From positions 1 to 62,587 of the forward strand of contig JBFLWV010000010.1 of NCBI GenBank assembly GCA_040757655.1: a DNA stretch of 62,587 bases. The letters run 5' to 3'. Of this stretch, positions 15,008 to 23,280 are shown in pieces. Position numbers and translations under genes: made by a program. This DNA comes from 2-02-FULL-49-11 sp040757655. Its GTDB lineage: Bacteria > Patescibacteriota > Patescibacteriia > 2-02-FULL-49-11. Below the pieces are notes generated by a model. It had not been told where the DNA came from, searched no databases, and saw only the letters and a list, made by a program, of their open reading frames with translations. The stretch's first letter is position 1, and each line of letters starts with the position of its first letter.

Positions 15008-17215
15008 ATGCACGCAATGACGCTCTCCCCACCTCTTACCGAGCTCGGACTAATGGGGAAACGGCTCGCTTCCCGATTACGAAAACTCGGTATCGCAACC
15101 ATCGAACACCTGCTCTATCACTTTCCATTCCGCTACGAAGACTGGTCGCGAGTGGCGCCCATAAAAAATCTCACCCCAGGAATGCAGGCCACGGTGAGCG
15201 CGACGGTACAAACGATTTCATTCCGCCCGGGGAGGTGGAGGATAAAACCAGCAACAGAAGCGCTCCTTAAGGACCAAAACGGCGACTCTATTCGTGCCGT
15301 CTGGTTCAACGCACCCTACTTAGTAAAAACGCTTCCCCCCGGCACCGCGCTCTTGCTTTCGGGGAAAATTGATCGCGCAGGCAACGCGCTCCGGCTCACC
15401 CATCCCATGTGGGAAAAAAGCACAACCCAGGCGCCGACGCACACGGCGCGATTGGTTCCTATTTACCATACGACTGCTACGCTTTCCCAGAAACAAATCC
15501 GTGCGCTTATCTCTATTGCGCTGAAACGTGTCTCCGCGATTCCTGATTCGCTGCCTTCATGGATAAGGGCGAGTGCTAAACTCATACCCCTTGACCAGGC
15601 GCTGCGCACCATCCACTTCCCTTCCTCATGGGCGAATTTAAGCGCCGCACAAACTCGTCTCAAATTTGATGAATTGTTCTTCCTGCAGCTGCGCGGCGCG
15701 CTTGCCCGGCACGAGCTTACCACGCTCAGGAGTATTTCTATTCCATTCAATGAATCATTGACGCGATCCTTTGTCGCCCGCCTCCCTTTCAAACTCACCA
15801 CCGCGCAGCGCAAGGCAACGTGGGAAATTATCAAAGACCTTGGGAAAGATGCCCCAATGAACCGCCTCTTGGAAGGCGATGTGGGATCGGGAAAAACAGT
15901 GGCCGCAGCGATCGCTGCCCTCAACGTGGTCGCAGGCGGTTTTCAGGTGGCCTACCTTGCGCCCACGGCTATCCTCGCGGCACAACAATTCGAGACGTTT
16001 TGCCGGCTCTTCACCCACCCATCCCCCCCTTGCCAAGGGGGGGGCAAAAGGGGGGTATCTTTCACGATCGCGCTCATCACGCAAGGCGATATACGCCTTC
16101 GGCAAATCCAAAATCCAAAGCTTGTCCCGAGCCAAGTCGCGGGATCCAAAATCCAAAATGATGGAAACTACGAAAAAATATCCAAACATGAGTTGGCGAT
16201 ATACCTGCAACAAGGGAAAATCAATATCGCCATCGGCACGCACGCCTTGCTTTCTGAATACGTGCAATTCAATAACCTCGCGCTGGTCATTGTGGACGAA
16301 CAACATAGATTCGGAGTCAAGCAACGCCATGCGTTGCTTCGCGGATCAACGCAGATAGACACGCAGGTCAACGCAGATGGTGCATTTACGCCACATTTGC
16401 TTTCGATGACGGCAACGCCTATCCCGCGCTCGCTCGCCTTGGTCGCCTACGCTGACCTAGATCTCTCTATCATCAACGAACGCCCTTTGGGCCGCGCGCC
16501 GATCACGACAAAAATCATTCCCGCTGAATACCGTAAAGACGCCTACGAGCTCATCCATCAAGAACTCGCCGCTGGTCATCAGGCATTCATCATCTGTCCG
16601 CTCATTGATCCTTCTGACTCTTTGGGCGTGAAATCGGTAAAGGAGGAATCAGAGCGGCTGCAGAGGGAACACTTCCCCCATGCGAAACTTGCCGCGCTCC
16701 ACGGCCGCATGGCGCCGCAAAAGAAAGATGCGATTATGAAAGACTTCGCAGAAGGAAAGATCCAGGTGCTGGTATCCACACCCGTGGTTGAAGTGGGTAT
16801 TGACGTGCCAAATGCCACGGTCATTCTCATTGAGAGTGCGGAACGCTTTGGACTTGCTCAGCTCCACCAGCTCCGCGGCCGGGTGGGAAGAAGCACCTAT
16901 CCCTCGTGGTGCCTGCTCGCGACCGACACCGAACAGGAAGAAGCCCTCAAACGCCTCCATGCAGTCGTTACGTCCCGCGATGGATTTGCGCTCGCTGAAA
17001 TTGACCTTGCAATGCGCGGGCCTGGCGAGGTGTATGGCACAGAGCAATCAGGTTTTCTCGACACGCTAAAAATCGCCAAACTCACTGATGTAATTATCCT
17101 TAAACAATCAAAAGACGCAGTGGACAGGCTTCTGTCACAAGATCCATGCCTTGAACGGCATCCGGCACTGCAAAAACAGCTCGCAACGCTAGAACAAACC
17201 CTCCATCTTGAATGA
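15008..17215 (+). CDS. recG: ATP-dependent DNA helicase RecG
   Basis: A 735-residue superfamily 2 helicase that remodels stalled forks and branched DNA. A wedge/OB-fold region covers about 45-130. Helicase motif I is GDVGSGKT (290-297), motif II is the RecG-type DEQH (430-433), motif III is SMTATPIPRS, and the VVEVGIDVP and QLRGRVGR motifs mark motifs V and VI. It is longer than usual because of in-frame repeats: a CCCCCTTG/CAAGGGGG palindrome around 337-350, an A-rich repeat around 366-390 and a CGCAGATCAACG-type repeat around 446-459. All lie between core motifs, so activity is probably kept. Confidence 0.95.
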   Translation: MHAMTLSPPLTELGLMGKRLASRLRKLGIATIEHLLYHFPFRYEDWSRVAPIKNLTPGMQATVSATVQTISFRPGRWRIKPATEALLKDQNGDSIRAVWFNAPYLVKTLPPGTALLLSGKIDRAGNALRLTHPMWEKSTTQAPTHTARLVPIYHTTATLSQKQIRALISIALKRVSAIPDSLPSWIRASAKLIPLDQALRTIHFPSSWANLSAAQTRLKFDELFFLQLRGALARHELTTLRSISIPFNESLTRSFVARLPFKLTTAQRKATWEIIKDLGKDAPMNRLLEGDVGSGKTVAAAIAALNVVAGGFQVAYLAPTAILAAQQFETFCRLFTHPSPPCQGGGKRGVSFTIALITQGDIRLRQIQNPKLVPSQVAGSKIQNDGNYEKISKHELAIYLQQGKINIAIGTHALLSEYVQFNNLALVIVDEQHRFGVKQRHALLRGSTQIDTQVNADGAFTPHLLSMTATPIPRSLALVAYADLDLSIINERPLGRAPITTKIIPAEYRKDAYELIHQELAAGHQAFIICPLIDPSDSLGVKSVKEESERLQREHFPHAKLAALHGRMAPQKKDAIMKDFAEGKIQVLVSTPVVEVGIDVPNATVILIESAERFGLAQLHQLRGRVGRSTYPSWCLLATDTEQEEALKRLHAVVTSRDGFALAEIDLAMRGPGEVYGTEQSGFLDTLKIAKLTDVIILKQSKDAVDRLLSQDPCLERHPALQKQLATLEQTLHLE

Positions 17216-17267
17216 CTCCGTATAACCACATTTTACCTGCTTCACGCCATCCCGTACTGGACTTCAC

Positions 17268-17308
17268 GTGATCCAGCAGAAAGGGATCACTTATTGACGA
17301 TCGTCAAT
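17268..17308. repeat. Hairpin and 16-bp palindrome between convergent genes
   Basis: GTGATCC (17268-17274) pairs with GGATCAC (17284-17290). It is followed by the perfect palindrome ATTGACGATCGTCAAT (17293-17308), which overlaps the last codons of the minus-strand gene. Probably a bidirectional 3' end. Confidence 0.5.
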
Positions 17309-17532
17309 TGTTGATCCCTCTGCCGCCCAAACCGTGTCAACACCCCAATCATCCAATCTTGGTTTGATAAAAGCACGTCACACTTTTTGTCATGTTCGGA
17401 AATTTTCTCATTCATCTCCATTACACTCTTATGGGTATTCACAACAACTCCCAATACCCGCTGAAGCGTCTCATCCATTTTCTTTAATTGGTCATTCTCC
17501 ATAGTATTTTTCAAGTATCCCCATTGTATCAT
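17287..17532 (-). CDS. Small coiled-coil protein of unknown function
   Basis: An 81-residue, highly charged and mostly helical protein (MDETLQRVLGVVVNTHKSVM...EHDKKCDVLL) with no membrane segment. It resembles many short uncharacterised coiled-coil proteins of Patescibacteria. A possible ribosome binding site AGGG sits 7 bases before the ATG at 17532; a second ATG at 17502 is also possible. It is convergent with recG. Function unknown. Confidence 0.6.
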   Translation of the reverse strand: MIQWGYLKNTMENDQLKKMDETLQRVLGVVVNTHKSVMEMNEKISEHDKKCDVLLSNQDWMIGVLTRFGRQRDQQLTIVNK

Positions 17533-17660
17533 AGATCATCCCTACGTCTCCAAGGCATGATGCCCTCCCACCGTCCTTCCAATCTGCAAGATTGAACTAA
17601 TGATGTAGAATAGTGTGCTTTGCCCTGTAATGCTCTCAAGAGATTCTATGGGGCTTTGCG

Positions 17661-17696
17661 CTCCTGCCCTGAGCAATCAGTGCATTTTGAATAAAC
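17661..17696. repeat. Direct repeat flanking the toxin-antitoxin module, left copy
   Basis: The 24-bp core from CCCTGAGCAATC to GTGCATTTTGA (17667-17690) recurs exactly at 18760-18783, with matching flanks (CTCCT before, TAAAC after). The two copies bracket the toxin and antitoxin genes. Confidence 0.8.
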
Positions 17697-17704
17697 TATA
17701 AAAG

Positions 17705-18325
17705 TCAAATCTGCAGACTAAATTCCGTCAAAGCTTTTTTCACAATTTTATCACTCACCTTAAAGCCGGGCAGATATTCAACTTCTTCCTCATAATTTAT
17801 ACCTTCAAAGTAGGCAAGTTGGCCCCTAAAAAGCTTTTCATTGAATCCGTCAAAGATCTCGCGACTCCTTCGAGAAATTTCACTCACGGAAAAATAATCT
17901 TTAAGAATAAAATACAAATCCACGTAATCTTTCCATTTGGCTCTCTGCCCCAGAGCAAAGGCCTTCATGGCGGAGAGAGTAAGGAGATCGGGCATTTTTA
18001 AATTATCACCAAGACTTTTAGGGCAGGAAATTGTATATGGGTAATGAAAAAAAGTAAATTTCACGCCCTGAACGATAAGCGTAAGTTCGCCAAGCTTGTT
18101 AACGATTATTTCATCCGGAGCGGCCAAAGAAAGAATCTTGTTTAAAATGCTCTGATTGCCAAATTTTTCTTTAGAAAAAAGATCAAAATCTATTGACCGG
18201 CGGTGTCCGAGATGAAGAGCGATCGCGGTGCCCCCAACCAGATAAAAATTTTTTGAAAACATTCTCACTAACGGCAAAAGTTTATTTTGTTCGCTAGTGA
18301 AAATTTCTTTATGTATTTTTATCAT
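17705..18325 (-). CDS. AbiEii-type nucleotidyltransferase toxin
   Basis: A 206-residue protein of the AbiEii/AbiGii (PF08843-like) nucleotidyltransferase family. The motif LVGGTAIALHLGHRRSIDFDLF, with GG and DxD, is the polymerase-beta-type active site; the rest is helical with an ALGQRAKWKDYVDLYFI segment typical of the family. Such proteins are toxins of type IV-like toxin-antitoxin or abortive-infection modules. The ATG at 18325 overlaps the end of the upstream antitoxin gene by 17 bp, which supports coupled translation. A longer frame to 18385 exists but would run deeper into the antitoxin gene. Confidence 0.85.
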   Translation of the reverse strand: MIKIHKEIFTSEQNKLLPLVRMFSKNFYLVGGTAIALHLGHRRSIDFDLFSKEKFGNQSILNKILSLAAPDEIIVNKLGELTLIVQGVKFTFFHYPYTISCPKSLGDNLKMPDLLTLSAMKAFALGQRAKWKDYVDLYFILKDYFSVSEISRRSREIFDGFNEKLFRGQLAYFEGINYEEEVEYLPGFKVSDKIVKKALTEFSLQI

Positions 18326-18581
18326 ATTTATCGAAATATAACTGAAAATAATGTTTGATTTCGGGACGATAATTCTGTCTGCCAAACTTGTCTGGGGTTG
18401 ATTTCTCGCGAAAAATCCGCGCGGCTTTTTTAATGCCTAATATCTTTATCACCTTCTGCACATCGTCCCAATCACCGTAATTTAAAACTGCTTCCAGAAT
18501 AGCCGCATCTGAAAGCCCGTCATAATTCCTTGTGGACCATACCAGATATGGTCTCGTTTTGATAAATGTTTGCAGTGTCAT
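18309..18581 (-). CDS. Antitoxin partner of the AbiEii-like toxin
   Basis: A 90-residue protein (TRPYLVWSTRNYDGLSDAAI...VLNYGDWDDVQKVIKILG) resembling the small DUF6922-type proteins found next to AbiEii-family nucleotidyltransferases. It is immediately upstream of, and overlaps, the toxin gene. The classification rests on both sequence pattern and gene pairing. Upstream lies a perfect palindrome CCCCTCCTTA/TAAGGAGGGG (18608-18628), which could be a binding site or a repeat. Confidence 0.75.
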   Translation of the reverse strand: MTLQTFIKTRPYLVWSTRNYDGLSDAAILEAVLNYGDWDDVQKVIKILGIKKAARIFREKSTPDKFGRQNYRPEIKHYFQLYFDKYDKNT

Positions 18582-18607
18582 AATCTCAATAAAGGAAACC
18601 GCCCCAT

Positions 18608-18628
18608 CCCCTCCTTAGTAAGGAGGGG
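18608..18628. repeat. Palindrome upstream of the antitoxin gene
   Basis: CCCCTCCTTA and TAAGGAGGGG form a perfect 10-bp inverted repeat with one central base, 27 bp upstream of the antitoxin start. It resembles the C-rich/G-rich palindromes found inside recG and tsaC, so it may be a repeat rather than an operator. Confidence 0.6.
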
Positions 18629-18753
18629 ACACGCGAGAGGGAGGTCTCCGTCATACGACGAAACAAGAATTACCGCGCTCCATGACTTAGTGACTCAATG
18701 ACTCAACACCCGCCGCCTCACCGCATTCGCGTGCATGGTAGCGTGCTCTGCAC

Positions 18754-18789
18754 TCCTCCCCCTGAGCAATCAGTGCATTTTGAGTAAAC
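18754..18789. repeat. Direct repeat flanking the toxin-antitoxin module, right copy
   Basis: This partner of 17661-17696 ends two bases before the stop codon of the T4SS pilin gene at 18791. It suggests the 1.1-kb module was inserted next to this gene's 3' end with duplication of the flank. Confidence 0.8.
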
Positions 18790-18790
18790 C

Positions 18791-19954
18791 TTAATAACAC
18801 GTTCCACTTTGGCTTCCCCCATCACACTGACATACACCAGAACAACAGTTATCTGTTTCGACCAATTCTGTATAAATCTGACCGGGGAACCGAACTCGGC
18901 ATGTAGGGGTGCACACTGCACCTGGTTGCTTCCAAGGCGTAGAGCGGAATTCCGGTTTCAGTTCACACGTTCCGAGTTGGCTACTAACAGCAACACAGGT
19001 ATAACACGATCGACACTCAGCTAAACTCGCCAGTCCAGATGTAACGCATGCACCATGCGGCTCCACAAGGCACTGATGAGGTATGATAGATTGATCGCAT
19101 ATCAATGGAAGATTGGCGAGAAATGTAGTACCGTCATAAGCGGGAAACATCGCACAATCACTGTTATTTTTACACTCTGTTCCGGGTTGTTTCCAGTCAC
19201 ATAAACCACGCCCGTCTGGCCCACCAGTGGTAAAATGTGTACATAAATTATAACTTGGATCACGTTTCTGGCAATCCGCAACCGTATTACACCCCTCCTC
19301 ACACTTCGCTATGTCGTGACTATATTTATGGCATACGCAGGGCTTGCTTGCACACTCATTGCATGGCGTGCCTGATTCTTTAAATCCTATAGGGACGCCC
19401 TCTTCATTCGTAAGAACGCACGTATCAGCCGATGTACCGGTAAGGGGCGAGACTTTTGCAGGAGTCGCGCACTTTTCAGCCTGTGCGTCCTTTCCCCCTT
19501 CTTTGTATTTCCTGCACGGCGTAATCCACCACGCGTCGTTTGAAAAAATGGTGGCAGGCTTGCCTTCAGTGGGTATGCCTTTAAGTGAAATAATGACCCA
19601 GTTAGGCCACACCCATGCGGCAAGCAGGATGATGAAGAGCCCCACCACTGTGCCGCTTATCATCTTTTTCCCGTGCTCCACTGCCTCTGCTTTGCCTTGG
19701 GAAATCAAGAGCTGAAATCCTCCATACACAAGCAACGCAAGGGCAATGGCGCCAGAAAGCGACAACAAAAACCGCATGCCCTTGCTTGCCATGAGCAAAA
19801 GGTCGCAGATTGAACACGCGCCGCAGTCGAAGCAATCCCGCGCCACCACTTTGTCGGAGAAGAAACTGAAGGCGTGGACGGGAAGCGCGGAAAACGCGAA
19901 GAAGCTGAGTACGAATACAAGGATTATTATATGTAAGAAGCGATAACGCGACAT
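18791..19954 (-). CDS. T4SS pilin-like protein with a long cysteine-rich C terminus
   Basis: A 387-residue protein. A signal peptide (about 1-28, ending VHAFS) is followed by a T4SS-pilin (VirB2-like) unit with two membrane helices joined by a short loop: LSLSGAIALALLVYGGFQLL then GTVVGLFIILLAAWVW. The remaining ~240 residues are extracytoplasmic and contain more than 30 cysteines with CxxC and CxNxSDC spacing, likely stabilised by disulfides. It is the last gene of the long minus-strand T4SS locus. I chose ATG 19954. The tail is not part of normal VirB2 and could be an adhesin or cap. Confidence 0.75.
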   Translation of the reverse strand: MSRYRFLHIIILVFVLSFFAFSALPVHAFSFFSDKVVARDCFDCGACSICDLLLMASKGMRFLLSLSGAIALALLVYGGFQLLISQGKAEAVEHGKKMISGTVVGLFIILLAAWVWPNWVIISLKGIPTEGKPATIFSNDAWWITPCRKYKEGGKDAQAEKCATPAKVSPLTGTSADTCVLTNEEGVPIGFKESGTPCNECASKPCVCHKYSHDIAKCEEGCNTVADCQKRDPSYNLCTHFTTGGPDGRGLCDWKQPGTECKNNSDCAMFPAYDGTTFLANLPLICDQSIIPHQCLVEPHGACVTSGLASLAECRSCYTCVAVSSQLGTCELKPEFRSTPWKQPGAVCTPTCRVRFPGQIYTELVETDNCCSGVCQCDGGSQSGTCY

Positions 19955-20110
19955 AATTTTCCAAGTTACCACAAATCCAAAACCAAAAATCCAAACACTA
20001 AAATGATATCTGTTAATCCAAAATTACCGATGGCCTTTCAACGAAATCCTTTTTGAATTGTTCTCTATCATTTTGGATTTTGGGGTTTGGATTTTGGATT
20101 GGCATAGGAA
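19955..20110. repeat. A/T-arm element holding an internally deleted S23 gene
   Basis: An A-rich arm and a T-rich arm surround about 45 bp in which the 3' end of an S23-type gene (GGCCTTTCA, as at 40589) is joined directly to its 5' end (AAATCCTTTTTGAATTG, as at 40929). It looks like a deletion remnant of the gene present at 40583-40987. Confidence 0.7.
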
Positions 20111-20229
20111 CAGTGGAGGTCTGACATTTGAGTTAATAATTCATTCCATGTGAAATCGTGTAGTAATAATACAAGGGTGATAGAAGAAGAGAGGTTAGTA
20201 GGGCAGCTATTCCTACGGCGGCATCGGCC

Positions 20230-21732
20230 CTATCGTCCATCATCAGCATCTCCTGAATTATTCTTCGGACAATTCTTGGTCTGATTGATATCATATACGC
20301 CCGGCGCGCAGCATGCTGATCGGTGAGTTCCGAGGTCGTTGCCTGATTCAAAATGCCACCATTCCTCACAGAATCTATCGAAACCCACTTCGTTCATCTT
20401 CGCCTGGAATTCCTTGACGACGGGGCCTGTGGGCGGAGTGCCGTCGGGCGGAGCGTAATTTCTGTTAAGCATATTGCACGCAGCGTCATTTGTTACCCCT
20501 GAAGGGAGACTGCCCTGACTTACTTCAAGACACACATCTACCGCAAATCCTGTCTGGTGAGGGGCGTCACATGAGGGTGTCGCCGCTTTCGCGCAGCCTG
20601 AACATTTATACGGACAGCTCACAGGTGTCGTAGCCACGCTGTAATCATAACATCCCCTTAATCCTGTCTGATTTGCCATGGTGCGGTACGCAGACATGAT
20701 GACAAGGGTGAATTTCACTTTCTCATTTTTCCAACTATTCTCTCCTTTAAGCCAATTTTCGAGCTTTTTATTATTAAGCATAGCTATCACTTGAGCCATA
20801 AGTCGCGGCGGCTGTTCCACAGCACCTGGATTATTATTAACAACGATAGACTTATTTGTGAACACCGTAGGATCTGCAATCGACAAAAAATTGGACGATG
20901 ATACGGTCTTAGTGCACTCTTGCGGACCGAAATTGATATCGATGTTTGCCGCTTGTGATTCTACATCTTCCAGAGTGCTCAATGCCGTGTCAAACTCCAC
21001 AAGGCGCGGGTTGATGGTGTAGAAGAGCAAGTATGAGGTGAGCGCAATGATGAAGCCGACAATGGCGCTCATAATGGATGATTTTGCTTCCGTGATCTTT
21101 TCCGGTGACCCGCCTGCCATCAAATACTTGAATCCCCCAATCATGATGCCAATGACTGCCAAGAGGCCGATGGAGGCAATGAGGAAATAATAGATGCCGG
21201 CAATATACTCGCCTATGGTTTTGCTATCCAAAGGAACCGGCTTCCCTGAAATAAAGCCCGTGCCTGGAATTGACACCTGGGGTTTAAATTGAATGGGATC
21301 ACGCTTGGAAGGCGGCACATAGACCTGCATCTTGTCACCAACAGGCGCAAACGCCTGCACTGATTGTTTTACGTCAGGACACGATGCTGCAGCACAATCA
21401 CCACTGTTTTGGTACGTGCACGCATAATACACGCCGTTTTGGGTTTTGATGCCGGTGACGCTAATCTTATTTCCTCCAACCTTGGGCTGAGGAGAGAGCG
21501 GTGCGAGATATTTAAAAGTCACTGGCCCATCGCATGCATCGGGACTAAGTGTTGGATAACAGACGTTCTGTAAGTAATCTTCCTTCTTTATACCTGTCGG
21601 CTGCTTATCATTTATCTTACACACGCAACACTGCGCATGGGCGGGAAGCGGAAAAAAATATGCACCAATCACCAAGAGTCCTGTAAGAAAGGTATATACT
21701 CTTTTACCAATTTGGTTATGATGCATAAACAT
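20230..21732 (-). CDS. T4SS pilin domain fused to a VanY-type D,D-carboxypeptidase
   Basis: A 500-residue protein. After a signal peptide (ending LPAHAQC) and a Cys-containing extracytoplasmic stretch comes a T4SS-pilin unit with two membrane helices at about 178-203 and 222-241 (IGIMIGGFKYLMAGGSPEKI between them is typical). The C-terminal ~180 residues form an M15B/VanY peptidase with SAYR, the zinc site PHQTGFAVDV (His392, Asp399) and the final EWWHFE. The fusion would place a peptidoglycan-trimming enzyme at the secretion channel. ATG 21732 is preferred over an upstream TTG. An upstream neighbour is a DsbA-like protein that could oxidise its cysteines. Confidence 0.85.
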   Translation of the reverse strand: MFMHHNQIGKRVYTFLTGLLVIGAYFFPLPAHAQCCVCKINDKQPTGIKKEDYLQNVCYPTLSPDACDGPVTFKYLAPLSPQPKVGGNKISVTGIKTQNGVYYACTYQNSGDCAAASCPDVKQSVQAFAPVGDKMQVYVPPSKRDPIQFKPQVSIPGTGFISGKPVPLDSKTIGEYIAGIYYFLIASIGLLAVIGIMIGGFKYLMAGGSPEKITEAKSSIMSAIVGFIIALTSYLLFYTINPRLVEFDTALSTLEDVESQAANIDINFGPQECTKTVSSSNFLSIADPTVFTNKSIVVNNNPGAVEQPPRLMAQVIAMLNNKKLENWLKGENSWKNEKVKFTLVIMSAYRTMANQTGLRGCYDYSVATTPVSCPYKCSGCAKAATPSCDAPHQTGFAVDVCLEVSQGSLPSGVTNDAACNMLNRNYAPPDGTPPTGPVVKEFQAKMNEVGFDRFCEEWWHFESGNDLGTHRSACCAPGVYDINQTKNCPKNNSGDADDGR

Positions 21733-21836
21733 GGACAAGCTCAAAACTCAAATCTCAAAACGCAAAACCATAACTCAAAACCCATTAGCTTTGAGTTCTA
21801 AGATGTGGATTTGAGTTTTGAGTTCTGACATTTGAG
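21733..21836. repeat. A/T-arm inverted repeat, CTCAAA subtype
   Basis: An A-rich arm built of CTCAAA words faces a T-rich arm built of TTTGAG words around a short centre, between the DsbA-like gene and the pilin-VanY gene. Confidence 0.7.
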
Positions 21837-22661
21837 TTATAGTTTAATCAATCTCTCAATCTCCTCCGTTGTGATTCCTCCCGTTAATCTGTACTCTCCT
21901 ACAAACAAAGTAGGTATCCCTTCAATATCCAACGCCTGCGCCTCCTCCATGCCTTGGTTTACGAGATCCGTTGTTGCGCGCTCTTCCACGCAGCGGTTGA
22001 ATTCATTTAGATCTAGCCCAAGCTCTGTAATAATTGTACCATAATTTTGGGTTTTGGGTTTTGGGTTTTGGATTTCCACAATTGCCTCATGAAATTCCCA
22101 GAATTTCCCCTGGTTTTGGGCGCAGCGAGCAGCAAGCGCCGCAGGGCGGGAATCAGGGTTTAAGGGATTGGGGAAGTCCTTCCACACTAGATACGCGGAT
22201 GGTCGCAGATAAGACGCAGATGAACGCAGATCAGTTGACGCAGATCTACGCAGATCGTCACGCGTGGAATTATCGCGGATATACGCGGATACTTGTGTGA
22301 CCGCATTGCGGCATGTTTGGCTAAGGTGGTCGCAAAACAGCACCATTGCTACCTCACCCTCTCCCCATGTCGGATCAGTGGGCAGGATGGTGGGCGTGTA
22401 AGGCGTATCTTCGCGCAAAGGAGCAGAAGGTCTGACCAAGGTGATGAGAGGATCGCGAAAGGTGCCCTGTGAAATATTGTCGGAGATAGGGTAGTCAGAG
22501 ACAACCCCCCGTAGTAGAACTGATTCACTACGGGGCAAGTCTGACGCTATATTATATGAGGTAATAAAGCCAACCGCACTGCTGCCAAACGCAAGCGCGC
22601 CAAGACCGAGGGTGGCGAGGGAGAATAAAATAATAGTGAATGTATGCGAGGGTAGTTTCAT
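21837..22661 (-). CDS. DsbA/thioredoxin-like membrane-anchored protein with repeat insertions
   Basis: A 274-residue protein of the DsbA-like thioredoxin_4 type. An N-terminal membrane anchor (about 6-35) precedes a thioredoxin fold with the late motif DIEGIPTLFVGEYRLTGG (cis-Pro loop) and an FWEFHEAI helix. The usual CPYC active site reads LSQTC, so only the second Cys remains, although another Cys lies six residues earlier. Three repeats sit in frame: a CCCCGTAGT/ACTACGGGG palindrome (22507-22535), CGCAGATCAACG-type repeats (about 22190-22290) and a T-rich arm (about 22041-22078). It may be impaired, or may use the shifted cysteine pair. Confidence 0.75.
   Translation of the reverse strand: MKLPSHTFTIILFSLATLGLGALAFGSSAVGFITSYNIASDLPRSESVLLRGVVSDYPISDNISQGTFRDPLITLVRPSAPLREDTPYTPTILPTDPTWGEGEVAMVLFCDHLSQTCRNAVTQVSAYIRDNSTRDDLRRSASTDLRSSASYLRPSAYLVWKDFPNPLNPDSRPAALAARCAQNQGKFWEFHEAIVEIQNPKPKTQNYGTIITELGLDLNEFNRCVEERATTDLVNQGMEEAQALDIEGIPTLFVGEYRLTGGITTEEIERLIKL
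22507..22540. repeat. In-frame GC palindrome within the DsbA-like gene
   Basis: CCCCGTAGT (22507-22515) pairs with ACTACGGGG (22527-22535) and is followed by CAAGT. The insert in the tRNA-Arg fragment (14676-14717) has the same outer CCCCG...CGGGG and the same CAAGT end. Confidence 0.65.
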
Positions 22662-22739
22662 AACTAAATGAGCACAAATCCAAATCCCAAAATAAGAGAA
22701 GTAACTCAAAACTCAAATCTCATAACTCAAAACCATAAC

Positions 22740-23225
22740 GTAAAAACGATAAATCCCAAATCCCAATATCAAATTTCCAATAAAATCTCAAATCACAACT
22801 AACTTTTAGATCTACTTCCGCTTAAAATTGAAGAAAATATAAAGACGAACTCCTGCGCTTCTTTCCACAAGACACGACATTGCGGTTGCGTTACTGGATT
22901 CGCCTTGGCAACCATGCGAAACCAATGCATACTTTCTTTTGCTTCTTTTCGCGCAATACCGATCTTGTGTTCGAAATCCTTCTTTGACTCTGCCGCGTCT
23001 GCCTCCATATAGTTGGCGCCAATACTCGTCGCAGCCCGAATAAGTTGGCTAATGAGAGGTGAATTGAGTGCGTTTCGTTCTAATCCTTGCACAAAGGTAA
23101 TCACGTTCTCTCCAAATCTTGCCGTACGCTCTATGAGGTCATATGTTTTTGTATTTGGGCTTGGGATTTTATTTGACATTGGGATTTTGAAATTGGGATT
23201 TACCCGCTGGTTCTGACATTTGAGT
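22740..23225. repeat. A/T-arm element carrying S23 copy 1
   Basis: The A-rich arm (about 22740-22798, words AAATCCCAAATCCC) and the T-rich arm (about 23150-23210, words GGGATTTTATTTGACATTGGG) are imperfect inverted repeats flanking the gene. Confidence 0.65.
22799..23179 (-). CDS. S23-type four-helix-bundle protein (copy 1)
   Basis: A 126-residue protein of the S23 / 23S rRNA intervening-sequence family (TIGR02436-like). The helices include the signature IRAATSIGANYMEADAA and EAKESMHWFRM. Known structures form pentamers; the molecular role is unknown. The start lies in the T-rich arm and the stop in the A-rich arm of an inverted-repeat element. It is not inside an rRNA gene. Three relatives occur in this window at 26483, 40583 and 52273. 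Confidence 0.9.
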   Translation of the reverse strand: MSNKIPSPNTKTYDLIERTARFGENVITFVQGLERNALNSPLISQLIRAATSIGANYMEADAAESKKDFEHKIGIARKEAKESMHWFRMVAKANPVTQPQCRVLWKEAQEFVFIFSSILSGSRSKS

Positions 23226-23280
23226 TCTCCTATGTGGGTATGACGTTCATCTCTATAAAGTTACTCTCCTTAAACACATC

